This document shows positions 1-8,128 of a stretch of 64,000 bases of DNA, piece by piece. Position 1 is the first letter of the stretch; every line of letters starts with the position of its first letter. The DNA comes from an uncultured delta proteobacterium (GTDB lineage: Bacteria; Desulfobacterota; Desulfobulbia; Desulfobulbales; Desulfocapsaceae): assembly GCA_903901335.1 (NCBI GenBank), contig CAIUQR010000147.1:31120-95119 (forward strand). Direction: 5' to 3'. Under the pieces are notes generated by a model, which was not told where the DNA came from, did not search any database, and saw nothing but the letters and a program-made list of their open reading frames with translations. The position numbers and the translations under genes were made by a program.

Positions 1-404
1 TTACCCTGAAGGATGCGGTTGACCTGATCTGCGCTGCTGCAGGAGAGAAGAAGCAGGTCTTCAGGGAACTGGGTGTCTTCCTGCTGTTCTCCACCCTGTC
101 AGGTGATGCCTGGCTGCTGGAGATAACCGAATCAGATTGCGTCCAGCTCGCACATGGCGGCAGGCTCCTCGACGTGCCAATCGATGAAACCTCGGAGACA
201 ATAGTGGTCGACTGGACGCACACCTTCACCGTGAAAGATAGAAGACTTGAGGTTGCCTCCTACGAAGATAAGATTATCACCATTCTGCCGGATGCTCCAA
301 CCGGAGCAATCCAGAGTGCGATCAGGAGAATACGGAGAAAACATTCTCCCGAACTCCTTGACCAGGTGCACGTGGACACAGTTAAACCCACACGTCAGGT
401 ATGA
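1..404 (+). CDS. C-terminal part of an unknown protein (5' partial)
   Basis: An open frame enters from the left edge (first full codon at base 3) and stops at 402-404. It gives about 133 residues without a recognisable domain. The visible part has a hydrophobic beta-like start, a Trp-Leu-Leu-Glu-Ile-Thr core, and a basic Arg-rich stretch (IRRIRRK) near residues 110-116. Its stop overlaps the next start in an ATGA arrangement, so the two genes are probably translationally coupled. The start and N-terminal domains lie outside the window. The pattern vaguely recalls SEC-C-type accessory proteins, but I would not assign a family. Confidence 0.7.
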   Translation, partial: TLKDAVDLICAAAGEKKQVFRELGVFLLFSTLSGDAWLLEITESDCVQLAHGGRLLDVPIDETSETIVVDWTHTFTVKDRRLEVASYEDKIITILPDAPTGAIQSAIRRIRRKHSPELLDQVHVDTVKPTRQV

Positions 405-823
405 ACGGTTTTTCGTGGAAGGTGACGCGCATCCTCCCGATGCTGTTGATGATGGGGATTATTTTTTTCCTTTCCAGTGTCCCGGGGGAGGATCTGGTCC
501 TTCCCGATATCGTCAATATCGACAAGGTTGCCCACATGGCGATATATGGGCTGCTTGCGCTTTCGGTTTTCCATGCCTTCGGGGGTGCCCGGTTCAATCA
601 AACGCATCCGCATCTGGTGCCGCTTCTGGTCATATTGTTTTGTAGTGTGTACGGGCTGAGTGACGAGTATCATCAGTCCTTTGTCCCAAACCGTTCTGCC
701 GATGTCTTTGATGTTCTGGCCGACAGTATCGGTGCGGTCATTGTCTGTATCATCCGGATTGTCTTTACTCACCTGCGGAAAAAGAGGAGCAGCTCTTGTA
801 AAGAGACTTCCAGTTGCTTATAA
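401..823 (+). CDS. VanZ-like family membrane protein
   Basis: 140 residues. Hydrophobic segments lie at about 8-25, 45-62, 70-88 and 105-125. The VanZ-family signature is visible: DKVAHMAIYG near residue 46, then a YGLSDEYHQSFVPNR block with a following Asp-rich VFDVLADSIG helix. VanZ-like proteins are small integral membrane proteins. The namesake gives low-level teicoplanin resistance, but most family members have no proven role. The start overlaps the upstream stop (ATGA), so this is the distal gene of an operon entering from the left. The C-terminus is basic and Ser/Cys-rich and probably cytoplasmic. Confidence 0.85.
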   Translation: MNGFSWKVTRILPMLLMMGIIFFLSSVPGEDLVLPDIVNIDKVAHMAIYGLLALSVFHAFGGARFNQTHPHLVPLLVILFCSVYGLSDEYHQSFVPNRSADVFDVLADSIGAVIVCIIRIVFTHLRKKRSSSCKETSSCL

Positions 824-858
824 TAAAGCAAATTGGAAGATTTTCCGGAGGTGAAAAT

Positions 859-1176
859 ATGATTATCCAGTCGAACGGAATTAATAACGCTTACAGCACG
901 ACCGACCAGATATCCCAGCCGCCGGTGGGGAAACTGCCCACTCCACCGACCGAACAAAAGGATAATCAGGCGAACGGTTTTATTACCGACAGAACGGACC
1001 TTTCGGCTAAGGCCCTAGCCTTGTCAAGGAGTGTTCCTGCTGCCGGTTCCACCTCGGAGTCCGGGGAAACCAAGGCTTCGGAAAAGGGGGAAACGACAGA
1101 AGAACCAGCCGCAGCCCCACCGCCTCAAGCTCAAAATACCCCTCAATCCGCTGCTTCAATAAATATCCGGGTCTGA
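859..1176 (+). CDS. Small Pro/Thr/Ser-rich hypothetical protein
   Basis: 105 residues if translation starts at the ATG at 859, which has a strong GGAGGTG ribosome binding site 5-12 bases upstream. Starts further upstream in the same frame lack one. The protein is low-complexity: a polar N-terminus with Asn and Gln, repeated Thr-Glu and Ser-Glu stretches, an Ala/Pro run near residue 83, and a short ordered end (ASINIRV). There is no signal peptide or membrane segment. It looks intrinsically disordered. Many Desulfobacterota genomes carry such short proteins of unknown role. It is followed by a terminator-like hairpin at 1188-1224. Confidence 0.65.
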   Translation: MIIQSNGINNAYSTTDQISQPPVGKLPTPPTEQKDNQANGFITDRTDLSAKALALSRSVPAAGSTSESGETKASEKGETTEEPAAAPPPQAQNTPQSAASINIRV

Positions 1177-1187
1177 AATGGTTCATC

Positions 1188-1224
1188 AAAAGGAGGCCTC
1201 TTTATAAAAAGGGCTCCCTTTTTT
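1188..1224. terminator. Probable bidirectional terminator between convergent genes
   Basis: An imperfect stem (AAAAGGAGGCC with GGGCTCCCTTTT, one mismatch and one wobble) is flanked by A-rich bases on the left and a T-run on the right. It lies between the ends of the small plus-strand gene and the minus-strand hemB, so it can serve both directions. Confidence 0.6.
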
Positions 1225-1242
1225 ATTTGCCCGTAAAAGGGA

Positions 1243-2217
1243 CTATTGCCGCAGGATTTTTGCCATGTCTTTGGCAAAATAGGTGATAATGATGTCCGCG
1301 CCCGCCCTTTTAATGGAGAGCAATGTCTCCTGCATGACCTTTTCGCCGTCTATCCAGCCCTTTTCCGCTGCGGCCTTGATCATCGCATATTCCCCGCTGA
1401 CATGGTAGGCAGCGATCGGCAGATCGAACTCCTCTCGAAGCATTGCAATGATATCCAGGTAGGCCACCGCTGGCTTTACCATCAGGATATCAGCGCCTTC
1501 ATCGACATCCAGCGTCGCCTCTCGCAAGGCCTCCCGACTGTTGGCCGGATCCATCTGGTAGCTGCGGCGGTCTCCAAACTTAGGCGTACAGTCAGCAGCA
1601 TCGCGGAACGGGCCGTAAAATGCAGACGCGTATTTGACCGCATAGGACATGATCGGGATCATTTCGAAGTTGTTTTCGTCGAGCATCCCGCGGATTTCGG
1701 CAACGCGGCCGTCCATCATATCTGAGGGGGCGACCATATCGGCCCCGGCCTGGGCGTGGGAGAGGGCTGTCTTGGCGAGGATCTCCAGGGTGGCATCATT
1801 ATCCACATCCTGCCCGATGATACAGCCGCAGTGGCCGTGATCCGTATACTCGCACAGACAGACATCGGTGATCACCATAAGTTCCGGGGCCTTGTTCTTT
1901 AACTCTTTGATGGCCTGCTGGATGATGCCGTTTTTGGCGTGCGCTCCTGAGCCCATCGCGTCTTTTTTTTCCGGCAGTCCGAAGAGGATGACCGTGTTGA
2001 TGCCAAGAGCCAGCAACTCTTTGGCCTCTCGCGCCAGTTGATCCACCGACAGACGGAAGATGCCCGGCATCGACGGGATCGTTTCCCGGGCGTTCTTCCC
2101 TGGCATCACAAAGAGCGGGTAGATCAGCTGGGAGGCCGACAGCCGTGTCTCTCTGATTAAAGAACGGAATGATTCATTCTTGCGTAGCCGGCGGGGCCGA
2201 TATTCTGGAAAAACCAT
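1243..2217 (-). CDS. hemB: Delta-aminolevulinic acid dehydratase (porphobilinogen synthase)
   Basis: 324 residues, full length for HemB. The enzyme condenses two 5-aminolevulinate molecules to porphobilinogen in tetrapyrrole synthesis, which supplies haem, sirohaem and cobalamin. The zinc-site cysteines are visible in [14 protein letters not shown] (Cys120, Cys122, Cys130). The two Schiff-base lysines sit in [15 protein letters not shown] (about Lys195) and in LMVKPA (about Lys248). A GAGGAG site precedes the ATG. It lies 79 bases behind the NtrX-type regulator on the same strand and is probably co-transcribed. The encoded sirohaem precursor is relevant to the sulfite reductase at 28.7 kb. 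Confidence 0.97.
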   Translation of the reverse strand: MVFPEYRPRRLRKNESFRSLIRETRLSASQLIYPLFVMPGKNARETIPSMPGIFRLSVDQLAREAKELLALGINTVILFGLPEKKDAMGSGAHAKNGIIQQAIKELKNKAPELMVITDVCLCEYTDHGHCGCIIGQDVDNDATLEILAKTALSHAQAGADMVAPSDMMDGRVAEIRGMLDENNFEMIPIMSYAVKYASAFYGPFRDAADCTPKFGDRRSYQMDPANSREALREATLDVDEGADILMVKPAVAYLDIIAMLREEFDLPIAAYHVSGEYAMIKAAAEKGWIDGEKVMQETLLSIKRAGADIIITYFAKDMAKILRQ

Positions 2218-2296
2218 GGGTGCTCCTCAAAATGAGAATGAAATGAAGTGTAAGCAGCTTTCTGGGACCGGCTGACCGTTGAAGACCGATGGCCAT

Positions 2297-3670
2297 TTAG
2301 GAGATAATATTCAGGCCCTTCAACTTCTTGTGCAGGTGGCTCCTTTCCAGGCCGATACATTCGGCTGTCTTGGAGATGTTACCTTCGTTTTCGGTCAGTT
2401 TCTGGTGCAGAAATTCGCGTTCGAAACGTTTTTTTGCCTCTTTATAGTCGTTGGCCTGGTACGGGGTCAGGATACTGTTGTTGAAAACCTGCATCTTACC
2501 AGACGTTGGCTGGGTCAGAAACATCCGGACATGCTGGTCCGAAATCAGATTTTCCTGACACATGATCATCAGACGTTCGACGAAATTCCGAAGCTCCCGG
2601 ACATTGCCCGGCCATGCGTGACTCATGAGTTCCTGATAGGCGCTTTCGGAAAACGACTTTTTTTTCAGACCCTTAGCCTTCATGTCGTCCATCAGGTCCT
2701 CGACCAGGATGGGGATATCCTCGAGGCGTTCCTTTAGATAGGGAACCTGGATCGGGACCACGTTCAGCCGCCAGAAGAGGTCGGCCCGGAAGGTGCCGTT
2801 TTGGATTTCCTCTTCCAGATTTTTATTGGTTGCGGCAAGGACCCTGACGTTAACGGTGATGGTCTTGTGGCCGCCGACCCGTTCAAATTTCTGCTCCTGG
2901 AGGATGCGCAGGATCTTGGCCTGGGTCTTCAGGCTCATATCGCCGATCTCGTCCAAAAAAAGGATGCCGCCGTCAGCCTGGTCAAATTTCCCTTGTTTAC
3001 TGATATGGGCGCCGGTAAACGAGCCCTTTTCATGACCGAACAACTCCGATTCGATCAACTCTTCCGGGATGGCTGCACAGTTGACCTCGATCATCGGCCG
3101 TCCACTGGACTGGGACAGGCTGTGGATGGTCTGCGCGACCAGTTCCTTGCCGGTGCCATGGTCACCTCGGATCAGGACCCACGCATCTGTCGGGGCGACC
3201 ATTTCTATCTGCTTTTTCAGGGCCATAATAACTTCCGACTTTCCGGTCAGCGTGTGCTTCCGACTGGCATTTTCCCTGAGAAGACGATTTTCCTGTTCCA
3301 GTTGGGCAAATCGCAGACCGTTGGTGATGGCAAGAATGATTTTGTCGTAGGACAGTGGTTTCTCGATGAAGTCGAAGGCCCCCTTCCTGGTGGCCTGCAC
3401 CGCTGTTTCGATGGTGCCGTGTCCGGAGATCATGATAACCGGTATGTTGCCGAAATTCTTTTTAATCTTCTCGAGAGCGGTCATCCCGTCCATGGTATCG
3501 CCAAGCCAGATATCGAGAAGGACCAGATCGATCTTTTCCTCATCGATCAGATCGATCCCGGTCTCTGCCGAGGATGCACAGACGGCAGAGAATCCTTCGT
3601 CCTCAAGGATCCCCGACAGGGATTCCTGGATGGAGATCTCGTCGTCAATGATAAGTATGCGTTTGGTCAT
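2297..3670 (-). CDS. ntrX: NtrX-type sigma-54 response regulator
   Basis: 456 residues from the ATG at 3670. A TTG at 3712 with a GAGG site is an alternative start that adds 14 residues. The N-terminal receiver has DD at 9-10 and the phospho-acceptor Asp at about 53. A central AAA+ domain follows, with Walker A written GDHGTGKE (169-176), an L1 loop written GSFTGA in place of the usual GAFTGA (216-221), and Walker B near 236-241 with LDEIGD. The C-terminus is a Fis-type helix-turn-helix ending near residue 456. The kinase gene lies directly upstream, so the pair is an NtrYX-like two-component system. The substitutions in Walker A and L1 leave open how well it drives sigma-54 polymerase. Confidence 0.92.
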   Translation of the reverse strand: MTKRILIIDDEISIQESLSGILEDEGFSAVCASSAETGIDLIDEEKIDLVLLDIWLGDTMDGMTALEKIKKNFGNIPVIMISGHGTIETAVQATRKGAFDFIEKPLSYDKIILAITNGLRFAQLEQENRLLRENASRKHTLTGKSEVIMALKKQIEMVAPTDAWVLIRGDHGTGKELVAQTIHSLSQSSGRPMIEVNCAAIPEELIESELFGHEKGSFTGAHISKQGKFDQADGGILFLDEIGDMSLKTQAKILRILQEQKFERVGGHKTITVNVRVLAATNKNLEEEIQNGTFRADLFWRLNVVPIQVPYLKERLEDIPILVEDLMDDMKAKGLKKKSFSESAYQELMSHAWPGNVRELRNFVERLMIMCQENLISDQHVRMFLTQPTSGKMQVFNNSILTPYQANDYKEAKKRFEREFLHQKLTENEGNISKTAECIGLERSHLHKKLKGLNIIS

Positions 3671-3757
3671 GGCGATAGATGGTTGAGCTGGAGGAGCGGT
3701 CCTTACCTTCAATCTGCCTCAATGGAGCAAAGACACCGTTTGTTTTCATCACAATCG

Positions 3758-6061
3758 TTATGCTTCGGTCTTTTCTCCCGGCAGAAGAGGGAGTTCGATG
3801 ATAAATACCGACCCGTGCGGGATGTTGTCCTGGACCCTGATATAGCCGTTATGGTCGGAGACGATGGTTGATATGATTGCAAGTCCCAGGCCCGTCCCGG
3901 TCTTTTTAGTCGAGAAATAGGGCTCGAAAAGCTTCAGCTTATCGTCTTTTGAAATACCTGGCCCATCGTCGCCCACCTTGATAAAGACGCGATCATTATT
4001 CTCATCAAGCGATAATTCCACGTCTATTGTACCGCCATCCGGTAAAACTGCAACCGCATTATCAAGGAGGTTGATGATACAGCGTTTGATCTGTTCGGCA
4101 TCGAAGCTGAAGACCGGGATCGGAGTCAGTTCCGTGCAGGAGAAGGTGATTCCCTTGTGGGCCGCCCGGTACAGGACCAGGGTCTGTTGGGCAAGTCGCG
4201 CCAGATCGGCAGGGGCCTTGTGAACCTTGGGCATCCGGGCAAACTGGGAAAATTCACTGACCAACCGTTTAAGTTCATCCACCTGTTCGATGATGGTGGC
4301 GGTGCACTGGTCGAAGATGCTGTCCTTTTCCGCCAGTATCTCGGGGTATCTCCGGCGCAGCCTTTGTGCCGACAGCTGGATCGGAGTCAGCGGGTTTTTT
4401 ATCTCGTGGGCGATACGCCGGGCGACTTCGCGCCAGGCCGCCATCCGCTGCATCTTTTCCAGTTTAGTCAGGTTGTCGAAGACCAGGACGTAGCCGACGG
4501 AGTTCTTGTTTTCATCCTCCAGCCGGGTGAAGTTGACGAGCAGGGAATAGGTCTTCTGCAGGACCGTGAGGCGCAGATGCTGCTCGACGGTCGTCTTGCC
4601 GGTGATATTCAGCTCGTCGATAAATCCATCAATGATCCTGGTCTGTTCCGGAGAGAGCGTGTCCTGAAAGCGTTTCGAGATATAATCCTTCTGGTCGATG
4701 TTCAGGAGTTTCTCGGCAAAATGATTGATGGTTGTGATCCGGCCGTTGTTGTCCAGGGAGATGACACCTGCCGACACATTCTGCAGGATAATCTCGGTGT
4801 AACGTCTCCGCTGTTCCGATTCCTGGGAGCTGGAATGTAAGGCCTTGTAGGTCTCGGCCAGTTTTTTGTTGCTGGTATTTAGATTCATGGTCATCTGGTT
4901 GAAGGAGTCGACCAGCATGCCGAGTTCATCATCAGAGCGGGATTCGATGAAAAATTCCAGGTCTCCTTCGGCGATCCTTTTGGTGGCGAGCGCCAATTTG
5001 TCAACGGGTTCCGTGATGCCCTTCGAGATGTAAAAGCCGAACCAGATCGCTGAAAAGATGATGAGCAAGGTGACGATCAAAAGGACGATCAGAAGCCAGA
5101 ATTTAAACGGTTCCTTCAGGTATTTCAGTTGCCTGTACCCTTCGATTCCCTGGGAGATGGCCGTCATCTGGGAGAGTCTCTCCGCCTTGACCAGAAGCGA
5201 TGTGATCAGTATGGCCTTGTTCTTCTCGTTTTTTCCGATAACCACTGTTTTGACACAGCGGACCAGATCGCCTTTTTCACTCTCCTGAATAATCGTCTGG
5301 CTTTGATTCTGTCCTCGTATCTGCTGCAGGGTGTCGGACGGGACCGCGGGCAGTCTCATGCCGCGAAGCTCGGGCCCGACGACGGAAATTTCCAGATTTT
5401 TGTCGTCGGTGATCAAGGTAATGCTGTCCGGGCCGTTGATCGGGTTGAAGGCCAGGATATTTTCGAGCGTCCGGTTGATGGTCTCGGAATCGTAGGAAGA
5501 GAGCTTAAGATCGCTGAGACGCACGCTGATCCCTTCGCTCATCCGGCCCACCTGATCCTTTGTATCGTGCAGAATGGACTGAGCAAGTTTCAGTGATTCA
5601 TGCAGGGATTTTTCGATGCTTGCGTTAAACCAGTAGTCCATACTCGTTGAGATAAAGCGCAGAGCGACGAAAAAGAGGAGGATGGTAGGGATAAGAGACA
5701 GCGAGATAAAGGAAACCACAAGTTTGGTTTTCAGTTTGGTTCCAAGGACTTTCTGGTAGCGTTCAAACAGCAGTTCGGCAAGATTCCTGAGGACCAGGAA
5801 AAGAACGAGCAGGACCAGGAGGACGTTGGCGTTGATCAGGGCAAAGATCAGGATGTTGCTGTTGATCGGCAGTGAGACTTCGATGTTGAAAAGAAGCTTC
5901 TGCAGCCAGATAAATAACGGGATCAGACCAAGGCAGATGAAGATGACCTTCCGTCTCATTCGCTTTTTCCACTGTCGCTGCTCGGGTGATATCGATGGTC
6001 TGTCTCCAGGATATTCGGTTTTCTGCCGGTTGTTGTTTGTTTCCACTGAAGGGGTTTGCAT
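3758..6061 (-). CDS. ntrY: NtrY-type membrane sensor histidine kinase
   Basis: 767 residues. Three transmembrane segments lie near 37-58, 69-92 and 113-135. A roughly 185-residue extracytoplasmic region follows, then a fourth membrane segment at 321-345. Next come a HAMP domain (345-400), a PAS-like domain (about 420-535), the HisKA box with AHEIKNPLTP (phospho-His about 552), and an HATPase domain with NLLDNA, GDDGPGI and GTGLGLAI boxes. This is the standard NtrY architecture. It is probably co-transcribed with the regulator downstream and the DUF4390 gene upstream (18-base gap). The stimulus is unknown; NtrY in other bacteria is linked to nitrogen status, redox and envelope signals. Confidence 0.93.
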   Translation of the reverse strand: MQTPSVETNNNRQKTEYPGDRPSISPEQRQWKKRMRRKVIFICLGLIPLFIWLQKLLFNIEVSLPINSNILIFALINANVLLVLLVLFLVLRNLAELLFERYQKVLGTKLKTKLVVSFISLSLIPTILLFFVALRFISTSMDYWFNASIEKSLHESLKLAQSILHDTKDQVGRMSEGISVRLSDLKLSSYDSETINRTLENILAFNPINGPDSITLITDDKNLEISVVGPELRGMRLPAVPSDTLQQIRGQNQSQTIIQESEKGDLVRCVKTVVIGKNEKNKAILITSLLVKAERLSQMTAISQGIEGYRQLKYLKEPFKFWLLIVLLIVTLLIIFSAIWFGFYISKGITEPVDKLALATKRIAEGDLEFFIESRSDDELGMLVDSFNQMTMNLNTSNKKLAETYKALHSSSQESEQRRRYTEIILQNVSAGVISLDNNGRITTINHFAEKLLNIDQKDYISKRFQDTLSPEQTRIIDGFIDELNITGKTTVEQHLRLTVLQKTYSLLVNFTRLEDENKNSVGYVLVFDNLTKLEKMQRMAAWREVARRIAHEIKNPLTPIQLSAQRLRRRYPEILAEKDSIFDQCTATIIEQVDELKRLVSEFSQFARMPKVHKAPADLARLAQQTLVLYRAAHKGITFSCTELTPIPVFSFDAEQIKRCIINLLDNAVAVLPDGGTIDVELSLDENNDRVFIKVGDDGPGISKDDKLKLFEPYFSTKKTGTGLGLAIISTIVSDHNGYIRVQDNIPHGSVFIIELPLLPGEKTEA

Positions 6062-6079
6062 TGGTAATAAGCTTCCGGC

Positions 6080-6658
6080 TTAGTAGTTGAAATCAGTGGC
6101 ATACCAGTCTGTCTCGATATCCCACCAGGATATGAATGGAACGATATGGTGCAGACCCATCGGCAGGGTCTTTTTGGACAGTTCGGCCCTGATTCGCAGG
6201 GTGTAGGAGTCGTTGGGGATAAGACTGGAAAGTTTGATGATCTTCAATCCATTGATCTCAGTCATTGCCTTCTGCGCCTGTGCAAGAGACTGGAAGGAGA
6301 AGGTCTTCTGGTTTGTTTCTTCCAGCTCGACTTTATATGTTTCTTTCAGGGTGTCGTACTTCAGTGTGTGCGTGAATGTCATGGAGACGATATGTTCATC
6401 GGCCCAATGCTTTCTGGTCCTGTTCAGCTCGACAAAAAAGGAATATTTGACCGGAATCCCGCTGTGCAGTCCCTGGAGCATTTCCTCCGAGAAACCGTTT
6501 TTCAGCATCCCGAACACCAGGAGATTGGTGTCGGAGGATGTAAGGATAACATCTGAAAAACGCGGGGCCTTTTTTTCGATGGCGACAGAAGATGGTACCT
6601 GAACGGTGAAAAGGAGCAGGAAGAAGATAAGAAAAAAGGACGTATACTTTCGAAGCAT
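6080..6658 (-). CDS. DUF4390 domain-containing exported protein
   Basis: 192 residues with a clear signal peptide (a short basic start, then a long Phe/Leu-rich core to about residue 26). The remainder matches the DUF4390 pattern: mixed beta strands, a conserved region on Glu-Leu-Asn-Arg-Thr-Arg, and a C-terminal hydrophobic element ending in WWDIETDW. The family has no known biochemical function. It regularly stands immediately ahead of NtrY-like kinases in proteobacteria, as here with 18 bases between them. A role in the extracytoplasmic signalling of this kinase is plausible but is inference. Confidence 0.8.
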   Translation of the reverse strand: MLRKYTSFFLIFFLLLFTVQVPSSVAIEKKAPRFSDVILTSSDTNLLVFGMLKNGFSEEMLQGLHSGIPVKYSFFVELNRTRKHWADEHIVSMTFTHTLKYDTLKETYKVELEETNQKTFSFQSLAQAQKAMTEINGLKIIKLSSLIPNDSYTLRIRAELSKKTLPMGLHHIVPFISWWDIETDWYATDFNY

Positions 6659-6967
6659 GATTGATCTGTAGCTCTCTTGGACACGAAAATACGTTTCTTT
6701 GGGATAGACGCAGGAAGAAAGCCAGTTGATGGCTGAAGCCGAGCCGGTCCTGTTAACAAGTATAATTTACCTGATAATGTCCGCTCTGTCTATTCCTTGT
6801 TCCTGTTGAAGGGGGCATTTTTTTGAAGGGATTCCCGGAATGCAAATATACTTGACATTGTCCTTGAATGTCACTAATATGTGTATATGCTCAGTATGCC
6901 GCTATTGTTGCGCGACTACTGATGGGCCGGGACGATCCCCGGAAAAATTTTATAGTATTGAGGGAAG
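6659..6967. other. Divergent promoter region (309 bases, no gene)
   Basis: This gap separates the minus-strand DUF4390-ntrYX-hemB block from the plus-strand NifX-like gene. It contains the strong promoter at 6852-6880. A short GC-rich imperfect palindrome (CCGGGACGATCCCCGG) lies around 6927-6942 between that promoter and the gene and could be an operator or leader hairpin. An open frame at 6868-7068 overlaps the NifX-like start in another frame and is not credible as a gene. Confidence 0.6.
6852..6880 (+). promoter_or_regulatory. Sigma-70-type promoter of the NifX-like gene
   Basis: A consensus -35 box TTGACA (6852-6857) and a near-consensus -10 box TAATAT (6875-6880) are separated by 17 bases. 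It lies about 88 bases before the ATG at 6968, leaving an untranslated leader of roughly 80 bases that includes the GC-rich palindrome. Confidence 0.75.
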
Positions 6968-7360
6968 ATGATGCGTGTGGCAATTCCAAGCAATGCTCCA
7001 GGGGGACTGGATGCAAAACGTTCCGAACATTTTGGTCATTGCGACCTTTTTACCGTGGTAAATCTTGATGGTAACAACGGGATCACCGGTGTCGAGATGG
7101 TGGAAAACAGCGGACATGAAGCCGGTGGCTGTCTGGTTCCGGTAAAAATATTACAAGATGCGAAGGTGGATGCGATTGTTGTTGGCGGGATGGGCGCCCG
7201 GCCGATGATGGGCTTCAGTGAAGTCGGGATCACTGTTTATTATGCCGATCCGAATCGGATCCCCGATGTTGGATTGGCCGTTGAAAACCTGACGGCCGGC
7301 AACTTACCCGTTATGCGCAGCGATCAGGCCTGTTCGGGCTCAGGAAATTGCCACCATTGA
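6968..7360 (+). CDS. NifX/NifB-like dinitrogenase Fe-Mo cofactor family protein
   Basis: 130 residues, full length for the NifX/NafY-like domain. Family features are the MRVAIPSN start, the GLDAKRSEHFGHCDLF segment (His/Cys-rich cluster-binding region), and a central GGMGARPMMGF loop. The C-terminus ends Cys-Ser-Gly-Ser-Gly-Asn-Cys-His-His, a potential extra metal ligand cluster. Family members bind Fe-S or Fe-Mo cofactor precursors. Stand-alone copies in anaerobes often have no link to nitrogen fixation. No nif genes are in the window. The DUF134 gene downstream is a frequent partner. The start may be either of two adjacent ATGs. Confidence 0.88.
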   Translation: MMRVAIPSNAPGGLDAKRSEHFGHCDLFTVVNLDGNNGITGVEMVENSGHEAGGCLVPVKILQDAKVDAIVVGGMGARPMMGFSEVGITVYYADPNRIPDVGLAVENLTAGNLPVMRSDQACSGSGNCHH

Positions 7361-7403
7361 TCCAGGGAGGGCGATGATTCGGCATTCAATGATCCTGATA
7401 AAA

Positions 7404-7427
7404 TGCGGCGTGCCTCGGCACGCCGCA
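7404..7427. repeat. Perfect GC-rich hairpin after the NifX-like gene
   Basis: TGCGGCGTGCC and GGCACGCCGCA form a perfect 11-bp inverted repeat around two bases. No T-run follows directly, so it could be an mRNA 3'-end stabiliser, an extragenic palindrome, or the first element of a structured leader for the DUF134 gene. Confidence 0.6.
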
Positions 7428-7680
7428 ACTGCTGAAGAGCAAGAGCGGCAGTTGCAGGCAGTTATTTGCCGGATCACCACGTTTCATGTAGTTGCTTTTT
7501 TCTGTAAGGGGCGGTATAAAGTCTGGATGAGAGCATCCTGTATTGCTAGGATGAATTTTCTAGACAGAATATTTCGGTAAGACACTCTCCTGTGCAACCT
7601 GTTGTTCCCTTTTCCAGGGTCCGGCAATGCCCGGCAGGGTGATTTTTTTTGCAACATGCAGTACTCGTTTGTGGTATGCA

Positions 7681-7708
7681 TTGATAACTAATTGTTTATG
7701 AATAGATA
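7681..7708 (+). promoter_or_regulatory. Possible promoter of the DUF134 gene
   Basis: TTGATA (7681-7686) and TAGATA (7703-7708) are separated by 16 bases in an AT-rich stretch about 60 bases before the ATG at 7771. The match is moderate, and the location suits independent expression of the regulator. Confidence 0.45.
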
Positions 7709-7770
7709 TTTTTCGTGCAGGCAGGCTTTTAGGAAACCTGATCAATTGTATTTCTGGATATAAAAAGATT

Positions 7771-8067
7771 ATGTCACCAAGACCAAAGAAAATAAGACAC
7801 TGTGAAGGCGAATTTTGCGGCAGGGCGTTCAAAATTACCGGAACTCCACTACATGAACTCAGGCAGATAGATCTCTACCGCGATGAACTGGAGGTTCTCC
7901 GCCTTTGTGATCGGGAAGGTCTGACCCAGGAGGAAACCGGCAAGCGGATGGGGGTCTCCAGAGGGACCATCCAGCGCATTATTACAATTGCCCGGAGGAA
8001 GACGGCTGAGGCCCTCTCCGATGGTTGCGCACTGATATTTTCCGATGAAAAAAAGGAAGAGGACTAG
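7771..8067 (+). CDS. DUF134 helix-turn-helix protein
   Basis: 98 residues, typical for DUF134. The sequence begins MSPRPKKIRH, has a Cys pair (HCEGEFCG), the GTPLHELRQIDL core, and a sigma-70 region-4-like helix-turn-helix near residues 43-75 (EVLRLCDREGLTQEETGKRMGVSRGTIQ, in two parts). The family is annotated as putative DNA-binding. It often neighbours NifX-like and small Fe-S proteins in anaerobes, as here. It may regulate the NifX-like gene, whose promoter region contains a palindrome, but that is inference. Confidence 0.87.
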   Translation: MSPRPKKIRHCEGEFCGRAFKITGTPLHELRQIDLYRDELEVLRLCDREGLTQEETGKRMGVSRGTIQRIITIARRKTAEALSDGCALIFSDEKKEED

Positions 8068-8128
8068 AACGATCACGCAGGGGCGCCCCTCTCCGGACGC
8101 GGGGTTGCACCATTTCCTGGAGATCGAA

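Larger units (their letters stand above)
7361..7770. other. 410-base gap with stacked hairpins
   Basis: The gap lies between two genes of the same direction. The first 110 bases hold three consecutive inverted repeats: 7404-7427 (11-bp stem), 7425-7455 (GCAACTGC/GCAGTTGC) and a small one at 7456-7470. A T-run follows at about 7496-7501. The second half is AT-rich and carries a plausible promoter at 7681-7708. The open frame at 7374-7580 runs through the hairpins, has no ribosome site, and is not taken as a gene. Confidence 0.55.

Noticed and set aside
2801..3871. 356-codon plus-strand frame opposite ntrX/ntrY
   Set aside because: It is antisense to strongly conserved NtrX and NtrY coding sequence and has no recognisable domain.
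7374..7580. 68-codon plus-strand ORF between the NifX-like and DUF134 genes
   Set aside because: It runs through hairpins, has no ribosome site and no recognisable sequence.
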